DNA from: Citricoccus alkalitolerans | GTDB taxonomy: Bacteria; Actinomycetota; Actinomycetes; Actinomycetales; Micrococcaceae | Reading direction: 5' to 3' | NCBI RefSeq assembly: GCF_039528175.1 | Contig: NZ_BAAALH010000001.1 | Coordinates: forward strand, 620,001-684,000 | DNA: 64,000 bases | In this document: positions 16,074-25,300 of the stretch, one piece after another | Numbering within the stretch: the stretch's first letter is position 1 | Layout: the number at the start of each line of letters is the position of its first letter | The notes under the pieces: model-generated | What the model saw: only the letters and a program-made list of their open reading frames with translations | What the model was told of the DNA's origin: nothing | Database searches by the model: none | Program-made: the position numbers and the translations under genes

Positions 16074-17851
16074 CCCGCTCAGAGATCCCTGGTCCCCGCG
16101 CCGGGAAGACCCCGTGGCTGAGGAACCTGGCCCTGACGGCCCAGACCGTGCGCGAGCACATCGTCGACGATCCCGTCCTGCTGGCCCTGCAGGTGTCCCG
16201 CCGGCTGCCAGCAGCCGTGTCCCGGCCGCTGGCCTCGGGATTCATCGCCTCGGGGCGCCTGGGCGCGGACGTCATGGAGGCCATCGGCCATGAGATGCGC
16301 GGAGACCGGGCCGCGGCCTGGCAGGCGCTGGAGCGACCCCGTCGCGGCGTGTCGGCACGCACGGTTCCCTACCGGGCGGATGCCGCCCTCGGCCTGGCCG
16401 ACGAGGTGAGGGCGGAGGCACTGCTGGATGACGTGGATCCCGCGAAGCGGCGGGCCGCGTGGTTCGCAGCCGCCTCGCGGGTGGCCGCTTACCGTGGAGA
16501 CCTGGAAGGGGCGGCCGCACTGGCCGCCCAACACCCACGTAACCGGTCGTTGGCGAAGCGGGCCGCCGGGGAGCTGGCCGGGTTCACCGGCCACGGACCG
16601 CGGTCCTCCGGACTCGGACCGATCCATCCGGTGCCCGGCAGGGTGCTCCATGTCCTGACCAACTCCCTGCCGCACACCTCCAGTGGCTACGCACAACGCA
16701 GCCATTCGATCCTCCGATCACTGCAGCAGGCCGGTCTCGAGGTCTCGGCCGTCACCCGCCCCGGCTACCCCGTCCAGGTGGGGGTCCCCTGGGCCGCCTC
16801 CCTGGACACGGTGGACACCGTGGACTATGCCCGGCTGCTGCCGTACCGGATGGATCAGGGGCTACAGGACCGACTGGTCCAGCATGCGGAGCTTCTGGAG
16901 GACCATGTTCGCCGCCGCCGTCCCTCCCTCCTCCACACCACCACGCACTTCACGAACGGACTGGTGACCAGGGCGGTCGCCGAAGCGACTGGAATTCCGT
17001 GGGTCTACGAGGTCCGGGGCCAGCTGGCGGACACCTGGGCCGCCACCCGGGGGGAGGACGCCCGGTCCTCGCGGCGCTACCGGGAGTTCGTGGCACGGGA
17101 GGCGGAAGTGGCCCGCAGCGCGGACCGGGTGGTCACCCTCGGTGAGGGCATGCGGTCCGCCCTGGTGGCGGCCGGAGTCGACCCGGATCGGATGATCATC
17201 TGCCCGAATGCCGTGGGGGATCAGTTCCTGCAGGAGCCGCCCACCCGGGACGAGGCACGGGCGTCCCTCGGCCTGGGGGCCGGGCACACCATCATCGGCA
17301 CGGTCTCCAGCATCGTGGACTACGAGGGGCTGGACCTGCTGGTGCGGGCGACGGCGGCGCTCGCACCCCGGCACCCCGGACTGCGGCTGCGGCTCGCCGG
17401 AGACGGGGTGGCACTGCCCGGACTGAAGGTGCTTGCCCGGGAGCTGGGCATCGAGGACCGGTGTGACTTCCCCGGGCGGGTTCCGCGTACCGAGGCACTG
17501 ATGAACCACGCCGCACTGGACGTGTTCGTGGTGCCCCGCAAGGATCTGTCCGTGACCCGGACGGTCACGCCCATGAAATCCGTGGAGGCCTCAGCCGTGG
17601 GCCGTCCCGTGGTGGCCTCTGACCTGCCCGCGCTGGCCGAGCTGGTCCAGGACGGGGTGACCGGAGTGCTGTTCCGGGCCGAGGACCTCGACTCGCTGAC
17701 CGCCGCCCTCCAGGGCCTGCTCGAGGATCCCGGGCACGCTCGGCACCTCGGACAGGCAGGGCGACAGTGGGCGCTTCGGACGCGGACCTGGAGCGGCAAC
17801 GCCGAGCGCTACCTGTCGATGTACCGCGGACTCGGGGTCGCCCCGGCGTAG
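16070..17851 (+). CDS. Glycosyltransferase family 4 protein with helical N-terminal region
   Basis: Residues 1-185 are mainly helical and Ala/Arg-rich with no recognised domain. Residues 185-590 form a GT4 enzyme: VLHVLTNSLPHTSSGYAQRSHSIL, IPWVYEVRGQLADTWA, ADRVVTLGEGM, IICPNAV, IGTVSSIVDYEGLDLL, and the donor-binding pair in PMKSVEASAVGRPVVASDLPALAELV. The N-terminal region may mediate contact with other cluster proteins, but this is not shown. The gene overlaps the upstream gene by 4 bases. Confidence 0.85.
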   Translation: MTRSEIPGPRAGKTPWLRNLALTAQTVREHIVDDPVLLALQVSRRLPAAVSRPLASGFIASGRLGADVMEAIGHEMRGDRAAAWQALERPRRGVSARTVPYRADAALGLADEVRAEALLDDVDPAKRRAAWFAAASRVAAYRGDLEGAAALAAQHPRNRSLAKRAAGELAGFTGHGPRSSGLGPIHPVPGRVLHVLTNSLPHTSSGYAQRSHSILRSLQQAGLEVSAVTRPGYPVQVGVPWAASLDTVDTVDYARLLPYRMDQGLQDRLVQHAELLEDHVRRRRPSLLHTTTHFTNGLVTRAVAEATGIPWVYEVRGQLADTWAATRGEDARSSRRYREFVAREAEVARSADRVVTLGEGMRSALVAAGVDPDRMIICPNAVGDQFLQEPPTRDEARASLGLGAGHTIIGTVSSIVDYEGLDLLVRATAALAPRHPGLRLRLAGDGVALPGLKVLARELGIEDRCDFPGRVPRTEALMNHAALDVFVVPRKDLSVTRTVTPMKSVEASAVGRPVVASDLPALAELVQDGVTGVLFRAEDLDSLTAALQGLLEDPGHARHLGQAGRQWALRTRTWSGNAERYLSMYRGLGVAPA

Positions 17852-17942
17852 GCTGGACCCTGGCCGGAGTGCGCCGCAGGGCCGGTGCCCGCAGCCCCCT
17901 GTGTGCGCCCGGCAGACCACGCACGGTGTATGAAAGCAGGAC

Positions 17943-18794
17943 ATGAGCGTTTACAGCAGAGCACGTCGAGCCCTCCCTGCCCGTGTGAAGGCCCCTCTTC
18001 GCCGGGCGCTGAAAGGCACCCTCCGCACGGTGGACGACTACCTCCCGGACTCGCTGTCCCGGCGCGTCCGCCGGGCCGTGGGCCGCGGCGCCCCCGCCCG
18101 TACACCCCGGGGCGCCGCGCCCGCCGGTGATCCGCTCGGACTGGCCCCCGGCCGGGGCACCTCCGCAGCCGTGGCCACCGTGGCCACCGGCAGGGCCGCC
18201 GCCGTCACCGCGCGGGACCCCGAGTCCGCCCACCGGCTGAACCGTGCGCTGCTGGGCGGTCGGGCACCGCGTCCGGCAGGGGGCGGCCGCCGCATCGCCG
18301 TCCTCGCCGCTGCCGACCTCGTGGCGCAGCTGGAGTCCGCGGGCCATGAGGTCCATCACCTGCTGCCCGGGACGGCACGCGCGATCATCGACCTCAGCGA
18401 AGTGGCCGTGATCGACTTGGCCGGTGTTGCCGGGACCTGGGCCGGTGCACTGGATGCCGAAGGAGTGGCCCTGTATCAGGAGCTGCAGGAGGCCCTGGCC
18501 CACGCCCGCGCCCAGGGCGTCAGCGCCTGGCTCGTGGATCGCGGCCCGGACCGGTTCCGGCTCGGAGCCGTGGCCCTGCGGCGGGACGAGGGCCTCCTGA
18601 CCGTGCGCCCCGGTGCGGCGGGCCCGCAACACCACATCACCGAGGATCCGGGCGATGCCCCCACCGGGGTGGTGGATCTGCTGCGGGACCTGGACCCCGT
18701 CCAGCCGCCGTCCGATCAGCCCGCAGCCCACCAGCCCGCAACCCGGCCGGCGTCGGGCGCACCGACCCATGGAATCCAGGAGGCCCGCGGATGA
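17943..18794 (+). CDS. Protein of unknown function with basic N-terminal element
   Basis: No known family is recognised. The first 50 residues are strongly basic and amphipathic (RARRALPARVKAPLRRALKG, then DDYLPDSLSRRVRRAVGRG). A low-complexity Ala/Gly/Pro linker follows. A compact domain at about residues 100-235 contains RRIAVLAAADLVAQLESAGHEV, VAVIDLAGVAGTWAGALD and DRGPDRFRLGAVALRR. The tail is Pro/Ala-rich. The compact domain resembles the C-terminal domain of the protein at 12583-13455, and the N-terminal element recurs in the glycosyltransferase at 25297. There is no membrane segment. The stop overlaps the next glycosyltransferase start by 4 bases. Confidence 0.7.
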   Translation: MSVYSRARRALPARVKAPLRRALKGTLRTVDDYLPDSLSRRVRRAVGRGAPARTPRGAAPAGDPLGLAPGRGTSAAVATVATGRAAAVTARDPESAHRLNRALLGGRAPRPAGGGRRIAVLAAADLVAQLESAGHEVHHLLPGTARAIIDLSEVAVIDLAGVAGTWAGALDAEGVALYQELQEALAHARAQGVSAWLVDRGPDRFRLGAVALRRDEGLLTVRPGAAGPQHHITEDPGDAPTGVVDLLRDLDPVQPPSDQPAAHQPATRPASGAPTHGIQEARG

Positions 18795-21061
18795 GCGGCA
18801 TCGAGACCGCCGGCAGCGAGCCGGCGAACCCGTCCGGAACTCTGCGACCACAGCGGCAGGTCCGGGTGCTGCTCTACGGCGACGTGGACCTGAACATCAT
18901 CGACGGTTCCGCCGTCTGGCTGACCTCCATGGCCCAGACCTGGTCCCTGGCCGGTGCCCAGGTGGACGTCCAGCTCAAGGCCGTCGAGGACCGCACCCTG
19001 TTGTCCGGAGAGCTCCGCAGCATGCCCGGGGTCACTGTGCGGCCGGCCCAACCCCCGCAGGGACGCCGTGCACTGGACCCGGTACCGGCCGCCGAGGCCC
19101 TCCAGAAGCTGGACGGTCAGGATCCCTATGACGTCGTCATGGTTCGCGGCATCCGCATCTGCCGCCAGGTCGCCCGTCGGGGGGCCTTCGCGGGGCGGCT
19201 CTGGTCCTACGTGACGGAGTTCGGATACCCACACGGCACCGCGGACAGCGGCGCCGAGACCGGCGCCGAGCGTTGGCGGCAGCTCGGCGAGATCGCCGCG
19301 GCCAGCCGCCTCATGCTGGCCCAGACCGAGCCGGCTCGCGCCGTGCTGGAGGCCATGGTCCCGGCCGCGGCCGGCCGGACCGTGGTGCTCTCACCGATGG
19401 TGCCGGACAGCATCGGCCGGTCCGCTGCCTCAGCTTCGGCTGCCTCAGGGGCCGGATCCGTTGCAGGGCCAAGCGGTCCAGTGCGCCTGGTCTACACGGG
19501 CAAGTTCGCCCGCCGCTGGCGCACGGACCAGATGCCGGAGATCGTGGAGTACTTGCGGGCCGGGGGAGTGGCCGCCGAGCTGACCATGGTGGGGGACAAG
19601 GTCCAACATGATCCGGACCACCCCGACTGGGCGGAGCGTATGCGGGCTGTCATGGGCTCGCCCCACCCGGACGTGGTCTGGCGGGGGGCGCTGGACCGCA
19701 CCGCGGCCCTGGACGCCGCCGCCAGGGCTGACATCACCCTCGGGTGGCGTGACGAGGAACTGGACCTGAGCCTGGAACTGTCCACGAAGGTGTTGGAGAG
19801 TTGCGCACTCGGCGTCCCGCCACTGGTGAACCGCACGGCGGCCCACGAGGCGCTGCTCGGTGCCGACTACCCCCTCTTCGTGGACGGTGTGGAGGACGGC
19901 CCGCAGGAGATCGCACGGCGCATCGCCGCGGTCCAGGGACAGCTGCCGCAGTTGTCCGCCCGGGTCCTGGCCGTGGCCGAGCCCTATCGGATGACCGCAC
20001 GTGCTGACACCCTGAAGTCGTGGCTGGCCCGGATCGGACTGCCCGGACCGGCGCGGTCGCGGCGCTCCGGGCCGGTACGCGTCGTCGTCGCCGGCCATGA
20101 CCTGAAGTTCGCGGGCGAGCTGGTGGACCTGCTCACCGATCATCCGGACGTCGACCTGCGGCTGGACCAGTGGTCCTCACTGCACCACCACGATGAGGCG
20201 ACCTCACGGGAACTCGTGGATTGGGCCGACGTCGTGATGTGCGAATGGGCCGGGCCCAATGCCGTCTGGTACGCGCGGCACAAGAAGGCCGGTCAGCGCC
20301 TGGTGGTGCGGCTCCACATGTTCGAGCTGCGTGGTCGGTGGCTCTCCGAGCTGGCCCCGGACGCCGTGGACCGATTCGTCACGGTCTCGGCGCACTACCG
20401 GGACCTGGTGGTCGAGCACCTGGACGTCCCCGCCGAACGCGTCTCGGTCATCCCCAATGCCGTGAGCCTGGCCGACCTGGACCGTCCGGGCCTGCCAGGT
20501 CGCCGGCACCGTCTCGGGCTGGTCGGCATGGTGCCCCTGCGCAAGCGTCTGGACCGTGCCGTGGACCTGCTGCGGGAGCTCCACCGCACCGATCCGCGGT
20601 ACACCCTGCACCTGCGGGGACGGATGCCGTGGGAGTACCCGCACGAATGGCGCAAGCCGGTCCAGCGCGAGGCTTACATGGACCTCTTCGCCCGGCTGGG
20701 CGGGGACCCGGTGCGCCACGCTGTGGCGTTCGAGCCCTTCGGCGCGGACATGGCCGGATGGCTGCGCAAGATCGGCTGGGTGCTCTCGCCGAGCACGGTG
20801 GAGAGCTTCCACCTTGCCCCGGCAGAGGGAATGGCCTCCGGAGCCCTTCCGGTGCTGTGGGACCGGCCCGGCGCCCGTGACATCTTCGGCGACGAGTTCG
20901 TGGTGCAGGACACGGCCGCCGCGGCGCAGCTGATCCTGGAGACGGACGCGGACGACGACGCCAGGGCGGCTCGCCAGCGAACGGCACGCGAGCGGGTGGC
21001 CGGGTTCGATGAGAGAACCGTCACCGCGTCGTGGCAGCAGGTGCTCCTCTCCGGACTGTGA
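18791..21061 (+). CDS. Double-domain glycosyltransferase (two GT-B halves)
   Basis: Of 756 residues, the first 415 form one GT4-like unit: VRVLLYGDVDLNIIDGSAVWL, LWSYVTEFGYPHG, LVYTGKFARRWRTDQMPEIV, and LELSTKVLESCALGVPPLVNRTAAHEALLG. The last 325 form a second unit: VRVVVAGHDLKFAGELVDLL, DVVMCEWAGPNAVWYARH, VIPNAVSLADLD, LGLVGMVPLRKRLDRAVDLL, and a C-terminal VLSPSTVESFHLAPAEGMASG. The second unit is clearly related to the C-terminal half of the protein at 34113-35930. Two linkages may be made by one polypeptide. Confidence 0.83.
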   Translation: MSGIETAGSEPANPSGTLRPQRQVRVLLYGDVDLNIIDGSAVWLTSMAQTWSLAGAQVDVQLKAVEDRTLLSGELRSMPGVTVRPAQPPQGRRALDPVPAAEALQKLDGQDPYDVVMVRGIRICRQVARRGAFAGRLWSYVTEFGYPHGTADSGAETGAERWRQLGEIAAASRLMLAQTEPARAVLEAMVPAAAGRTVVLSPMVPDSIGRSAASASAASGAGSVAGPSGPVRLVYTGKFARRWRTDQMPEIVEYLRAGGVAAELTMVGDKVQHDPDHPDWAERMRAVMGSPHPDVVWRGALDRTAALDAAARADITLGWRDEELDLSLELSTKVLESCALGVPPLVNRTAAHEALLGADYPLFVDGVEDGPQEIARRIAAVQGQLPQLSARVLAVAEPYRMTARADTLKSWLARIGLPGPARSRRSGPVRVVVAGHDLKFAGELVDLLTDHPDVDLRLDQWSSLHHHDEATSRELVDWADVVMCEWAGPNAVWYARHKKAGQRLVVRLHMFELRGRWLSELAPDAVDRFVTVSAHYRDLVVEHLDVPAERVSVIPNAVSLADLDRPGLPGRRHRLGLVGMVPLRKRLDRAVDLLRELHRTDPRYTLHLRGRMPWEYPHEWRKPVQREAYMDLFARLGGDPVRHAVAFEPFGADMAGWLRKIGWVLSPSTVESFHLAPAEGMASGALPVLWDRPGARDIFGDEFVVQDTAAAAQLILETDADDDARAARQRTARERVAGFDERTVTASWQQVLLSGL

Positions 21062-21143
21062 GCCTGCTGACGTGGCACGGATCACGGTTCCAGCGGTCCC
21101 GGAAGGCGCGGGACAGCTCCCCGGTCGGCGGGATGCCCGGTGT

Positions 21144-21149
21144 TAGGCT
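21144..21149 (+). promoter_or_regulatory. Possible -10 element before the amino-uronic acid operon
   Basis: TAGGCT lies in the 169-base gap before the dehydrogenase gene at 21231. It fits TANNNT but has no good -35, so the support is weak. The gap otherwise shows no gene. Confidence 0.25.
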
Positions 21150-21230
21150 GACATCTGGCCGAACCACCGGCGCACTCTGCTCCGTGGGCGTCGACGTCAA
21201 CCCGCCGTCAAACCAAAGGATGGATGAACC

Positions 21231-22544
21231 ATGCTCAAGATCGCTGTCGTGGCGTTGGGAAAGATCGGGCTGCCGCTGGCCGTCCAATTCGCCAGCAAGG
21301 GTCACCAGGTCGTCGGCGTCGACGTCAACGAGAAGGTCGTCGAGTTGGTCAATGCCGGGCAGGAGCCCTTCCCCGGCGAGGACCAGCTTCAGGAGAAGCT
21401 CTCGGAAGCGGTGGCCAACGGCACGCTGCGCGCCACCACTGACTATGCGGACGCCATCCCCGGCGCGGACGCCGTGGTCCTGGTGGTCCCACTGTTCGTG
21501 GACGAAGTGGCCCGGCCGGACTTCGGCTGGATGGATTCCGCCACGCGTGATCTGGCCGTGAACCTCACGGCCGGCACCCTGGTCTCCTATGAGACGACCC
21601 TGCCGGTGGGCACCACGCGGACCCGGTGGCAGCCGATGCTCGAAGAAGGATCCGGCCTGACCTCGGGCGAGGACTTCCACGTGGTCTTCTCTCCCGAGCG
21701 TGTCCTGACCGGGCGCGTCTTCGCGGACCTGCGCAAGTACCCGAAGCTCGTCGGTGGACTGGACGCCCGGGGTGCCGAGCGCGCCCGGGCCTTCTACGAG
21801 TCGGTGCTCGACTTCGACGTCCGAGAGGACCTGGACCGCGCGAACGGCGTGTGGGACCTGGGCAGCGCTGAAGCCGCCGAAATGGCCAAGCTGGCCGAGA
21901 CCACGTACCGCGACGTCAACATCGGCCTGGCCAACGAGTTCGCCCGCTACGCCGGGGACAACGGCATCGACATCTACCGAGTCATCGAAGCCTCCAACTC
22001 GCAGCCGTACAGCCACATCCACCGCCCCGGCATCGCCGTGGGCGGACACTGCATCCCCGTGTACCCGCGGCTGTACCTCTGGAACGATCCGGCGGCAGAC
22101 ATCGTCCGCACCGCCCGCGCCGTCAACGCCGGAATGCCTGCCTACGCCGTCGGCATGCTGGCCGGGGCCCACGGATCGCTGAGCGGCCAGAAGGTCCTCG
22201 TGCTCGGCGCGGCCTACCGTGGCGGTGTCAAGGAGACGGCCTTCTCCGGGGTCTTCGCCACCGTCCGTTCACTGGAGGAGGCCGGCGCACAGGTCAGCGT
22301 CCACGATCCTCTGTACACGGACGAGGAGCTCACCCGCCTCGGGTTCTCCCCGTACCAGTGGGGCGATCGGGTGGATGCGGCGATCATCCAGACCGATCAC
22401 GCGGAGTACAAGGAGCTTTCCGCGGACCAGCTCCCGGGGATCGCCACCCTGGTGGACGGCCGCAATATGACCGATCCGGCCAACTGGACCTCAGTGGCCC
22501 GCCGCGTCATCGGAGTGCCCGCGGAGGCCGGGGCCGATGTCTGA
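21231..22544 (+). CDS. wbpA: Nucleotide-sugar 6-dehydrogenase, probable UDP-GlcNAc dehydrogenase
   Basis: This is the second UDP-sugar dehydrogenase of the locus (437 aa) and is not close to the WecC at 9159. It starts IAVVALGKIGLPLAVQFASKG; the first Gly of the usual G-x-G-x-x-G is Ala here. It carries ETTLPVGTTRTRW, VFSPERVLTGRVFADL, KLAETTYRDVNIGLANE, the catalytic Cys in VGGHCIPVYPRLYL and LGAAYRGGVKETAFS. Position at the head of a set of acetyltransferase, aminotransferase and Gfo/Idh genes supports UDP-GlcNAc as substrate (step 1 to UDP-GlcNAcA). The specificity is inferred from context. Confidence 0.8.
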   Translation: MLKIAVVALGKIGLPLAVQFASKGHQVVGVDVNEKVVELVNAGQEPFPGEDQLQEKLSEAVANGTLRATTDYADAIPGADAVVLVVPLFVDEVARPDFGWMDSATRDLAVNLTAGTLVSYETTLPVGTTRTRWQPMLEEGSGLTSGEDFHVVFSPERVLTGRVFADLRKYPKLVGGLDARGAERARAFYESVLDFDVREDLDRANGVWDLGSAEAAEMAKLAETTYRDVNIGLANEFARYAGDNGIDIYRVIEASNSQPYSHIHRPGIAVGGHCIPVYPRLYLWNDPAADIVRTARAVNAGMPAYAVGMLAGAHGSLSGQKVLVLGAAYRGGVKETAFSGVFATVRSLEEAGAQVSVHDPLYTDEELTRLGFSPYQWGDRVDAAIIQTDHAEYKELSADQLPGIATLVDGRNMTDPANWTSVARRVIGVPAEAGADV

Positions 22545-23190
22545 GATGACTGATCGCACCACCCCTGAGGACGAGGCGTACAGCGTCGCCCCGGGCGCCG
22601 ATGTCTCCGCAGACGCGGTCATCGGGGCCGGCACGAAGATCTGGCACCTGGCCCAGGTCCGCGAGAAGGCCCTGCTCGGGTCGAACTGCGTGGTCGGCCG
22701 GGGAGCGTACATCGGCACCGGGGTGACGGTGGGCGAGAACTGCAAGATCCAGAACCATGCCCTCGTCTACGAACCGGCGCACCTCGACGACGGAGTGTTC
22801 ATCGGCCCCGCCGTGGTCCTGACGAACGACACCTACCCCCGGGCCATCAACCCGGACGGAACCCAGAAATCGGCCTCCGACTGGGACGCCGTCGGGGTGT
22901 CCATCGGTCGTGGTGCGGCCATCGGGGCCCGGGCCGTCTGTGTGGCGCCGTTGACGATCGGAGCCTGGGCACTCGTGGCCGCGGGCTCGGTGGTGACGCG
23001 TGACGTACCTGACCACGCCCTGGTGGCCGGGGTTCCCGCCCGCCGCCTCGGATGGGTCGGCAAGACCGGGCGGAAGCTGGAGCCGTCGGCGACGGAACCC
23101 TCCGTCCTGGTGTGCCCGGACACGGGCGAGAAGTATCGCGAGGACGGCGACGCGATCGTCGTCCTGGACGGAGAGGAACCGAGAGCATGA
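22537..23190 (+). CDS. wbpD: Left-handed beta-helix N-acetyltransferase (WbpD/WlbB type)
   Basis: The repeated hexapeptide pattern (VIGAGTKIWHLAQVREKALLG, CVVGRGAYIGTGVTVG, VFIGPAVVLTNDTYPRA, VCVAPLTIGAWALVAAGSVV) marks a trimeric left-handed beta-helix acyltransferase. WbpD/WlbB enzymes acetylate the 3-amino group of UDP-GlcNAc3NA using acetyl-CoA, and the KIWHLAQVRE and GPAVVLTND segments are typical of them. The protein has 217 aa and overlaps the dehydrogenase gene by 8 bases. The last 30 residues (VCPDTGEKYRE) are a short extension. Confidence 0.87.
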   Translation: MSEMTDRTTPEDEAYSVAPGADVSADAVIGAGTKIWHLAQVREKALLGSNCVVGRGAYIGTGVTVGENCKIQNHALVYEPAHLDDGVFIGPAVVLTNDTYPRAINPDGTQKSASDWDAVGVSIGRGAAIGARAVCVAPLTIGAWALVAAGSVVTRDVPDHALVAGVPARRLGWVGKTGRKLEPSATEPSVLVCPDTGEKYREDGDAIVVLDGEEPRA

Positions 23191-24302
23191 CCCAGGCAAC
23201 ACCCGATTTCATCCCCCCGGCCAAGCCGATCATCGGCGACGAGGAACGCGCCGCCGTCGACCGTGTACTCCAGAGCGGCATGGTCGCCCAAGGACCGGAG
23301 GTGGCCGCCTTCGAGGCTGAGTTCGCCGATGTCCTGGTGGCCGGACGCCCCTGCGTCGCGGTGAACTCCGGCACCTCCGGACTCCACCTCGGCCTGCTGG
23401 CCGCCGGCATCGGCCCCGGCGACGAGGTGATCGTCCCGGCCTTCACCTTTGCCGCCACCGGCAACGCCGTGCGCCTGACCGGGGCGACCCCGGTGTTCGC
23501 GGACATCGATCTGGACACCTACTGCCTGGAGCCGGCGAGCGTCGAGGCCTTGGTCACGGACCGCACGAAGGCCATCATGCCGGTGCACCTCTATGGCCAC
23601 CCGGCCCCCATGGACGAGTTGGGACGGATCGCTGAGACCCACGGCCTGATGGTGTTCGAGGACGCGGCACAGGCCCACGGGGCGGCGTGGAACGGGCGAC
23701 CAGTCGGGACGTTCGGGGCCTTCGGCATGTTCAGCCTGTACCCCACCAAGAACATGACCAGTGGCGAGGGCGGCATGGTGTCCGTGGACAGCGAGGCCAT
23801 GGGCCGGGGTGTCCGTCTGCTGCGCAACCAGGGCATGGAACGTCAGTACGAGAACGAGGTCGTGGGCTTCAACAACCGCATGACGGACCTCCACGCCGCG
23901 ATCGGCCGGGTCCAGTTGACGAAGGTGGGCGCCTGGACGCGCCAACGCCAGGAGAACGCGGCGTTCCTCGACGCCGGCCTGCGCGGTGTCACCACCCCCG
24001 TGGTCCGCGAAGGCGCCGTGCATGTGTACCACCAGTACACGGTGCGACTGTCCGAGGACCTGGCCGGTGCCCGGGGTGCGATCCTGGACCGGCTCAAGAA
24101 CGAGTTCGGCGTCGGTACCGGGGTCTACTACCCGATCCCCACCAACGAGCTGCCGTCATTCCAGCAGCCCGCGGACCTGCCCCACACGAAGATCGCCGCG
24201 GCGACCGTCTTCTCGCTCCCGGTCCACCCGTCACTGACGCGGGAGGACCTGGAGCGCATCGTCGACGGCGTGAACACCGTCGTCGGGGAGGCGCGCGCAT
24301 GA
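23187..24302 (+). CDS. wbpE: DegT/DnrJ/EryC1/StrS family sugar aminotransferase (WbpE/WlbC type)
   Basis: This PLP-dependent nucleotide-sugar aminotransferase has 371 aa. Visible motifs are VNSGTSGLHLGLLAAGIGPGDEVIVPAFTF, VFEDAAQAHGA and the PLP lysine in FSLYPTKNMTSGEGGM. Near the end is the substrate loop GVYYPIPTNELPSFQ, close to the G-x-Y-Y-P-x-P-x-H of the family but with Asn for His. Its likely role is transamination of the 3-keto sugar made by the Gfo/Idh enzyme. The ATG at 23187 overlaps the upstream stop as ATGA. Confidence 0.87.
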   Translation: MTQATPDFIPPAKPIIGDEERAAVDRVLQSGMVAQGPEVAAFEAEFADVLVAGRPCVAVNSGTSGLHLGLLAAGIGPGDEVIVPAFTFAATGNAVRLTGATPVFADIDLDTYCLEPASVEALVTDRTKAIMPVHLYGHPAPMDELGRIAETHGLMVFEDAAQAHGAAWNGRPVGTFGAFGMFSLYPTKNMTSGEGGMVSVDSEAMGRGVRLLRNQGMERQYENEVVGFNNRMTDLHAAIGRVQLTKVGAWTRQRQENAAFLDAGLRGVTTPVVREGAVHVYHQYTVRLSEDLAGARGAILDRLKNEFGVGTGVYYPIPTNELPSFQQPADLPHTKIAAATVFSLPVHPSLTREDLERIVDGVNTVVGEARA

Positions 24303-25300
24303 CCATCCGCACCGGACTGATCGGGCTGGGCATGATGGGCCGCCACCACGCCCGGGTGATGCGAGAGATCGAGGGCACCGAGCTGGTGGCCCTGGCCGAC
24401 GCGATCGGGGACCCGCACGGCGTCGCCGACGGACTGCCCGTGTACTCGACCGTGGAGGAACTGATCGGGTGCGGCGTGGACGCCATCGTGTGTGCCGTGC
24501 CCACCGGCCTGCACGAAGAGGTTGGCCTGGCGGTGGCCGAGGCCGGCATCCACATCATGGTCGAGAAGCCGATCGCCGCGTCACTGGCAGCCGGTGAGCG
24601 ATTGGTGGAGGCATTCTCCTCCCGCGGACTGGTCGGCGCAGTGGGTCACATCGAACGCTTCAACCCGGCCCTGCAGGAACTGCGCCAGCGGATCGACGAC
24701 GGCCAGCTGGGCCGCATCCTGCAGATCTCCACCCGGCGCCAGGGGCCGTTCCCGGCCCGCATCGCCGACGTGGGTGTGGTCAAAGACCTGGCGACGCACG
24801 ACATCGACCTGACGGCCTGGTTGGCGCGGTCCCGTTTCGCCTCCGTCTCCGCGCACACTGCCCGGAACGCCGGGCGGGAGCACGAGGACATGGTGGTGGC
24901 CATCGGCCGATTGGACAACGGCGTCATCACCAATCACATCGTCAACTGGCTGTCCCCGGTGAAGGAGCGCACGACCGTGGTCACCGGTGAGAAGGGCGTG
25001 CTGGTCGCCAGCACCCTGACGGCAGACCTCACGTTCTACGAGAACGGCAGCGTTCCCACCGAATGGCAGCCCGTCGCGAACTTCCGAGGGGTCACCGAGG
25101 GGGATGTCATCCGGTACGCCTTTCCCAAGAAGGAGCCGCTGCGGACCGAGCACGAGGCATTCCGTGACGCGATCCTCGGCGAGGACAACCGGCACGTCTC
25201 CCTGGAGGAGGGGCTGGAGATCCTCCGTGTGGCCGAGACGATGCTCTCCACCGGTCCGGATCCGCAGAATGAAAACCAGACGGCCCCGGAGGGGGCATGA
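24299..25300 (+). CDS. wbpB: Gfo/Idh/MocA oxidoreductase (WbpB/WlbA type)
   Basis: This NAD-dependent sugar oxidoreductase has 333 aa. The Rossmann motif GLIGLGMMGRHHARV is at the start, followed by VCAVPTGLHEEV, the family lysine in VEKPIAASLAAG, and VGHIERFNPALQ. DVGVVKDLATHDIDL carries the D-x-x-x-H-x-x-D active-site pattern. WbpB/WlbA oxidises C3 of UDP-GlcNAcA. With the three genes upstream it completes the route to UDP-2,3-diacetamido-2,3-dideoxyglucuronate. The start overlaps the aminotransferase stop by ATGA and the stop overlaps the next GT by the same device. Confidence 0.85.
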   Translation: MTIRTGLIGLGMMGRHHARVMREIEGTELVALADAIGDPHGVADGLPVYSTVEELIGCGVDAIVCAVPTGLHEEVGLAVAEAGIHIMVEKPIAASLAAGERLVEAFSSRGLVGAVGHIERFNPALQELRQRIDDGQLGRILQISTRRQGPFPARIADVGVVKDLATHDIDLTAWLARSRFASVSAHTARNAGREHEDMVVAIGRLDNGVITNHIVNWLSPVKERTTVVTGEKGVLVASTLTADLTFYENGSVPTEWQPVANFRGVTEGDVIRYAFPKKEPLRTEHEAFRDAILGEDNRHVSLEEGLEILRVAETMLSTGPDPQNENQTAPEGA

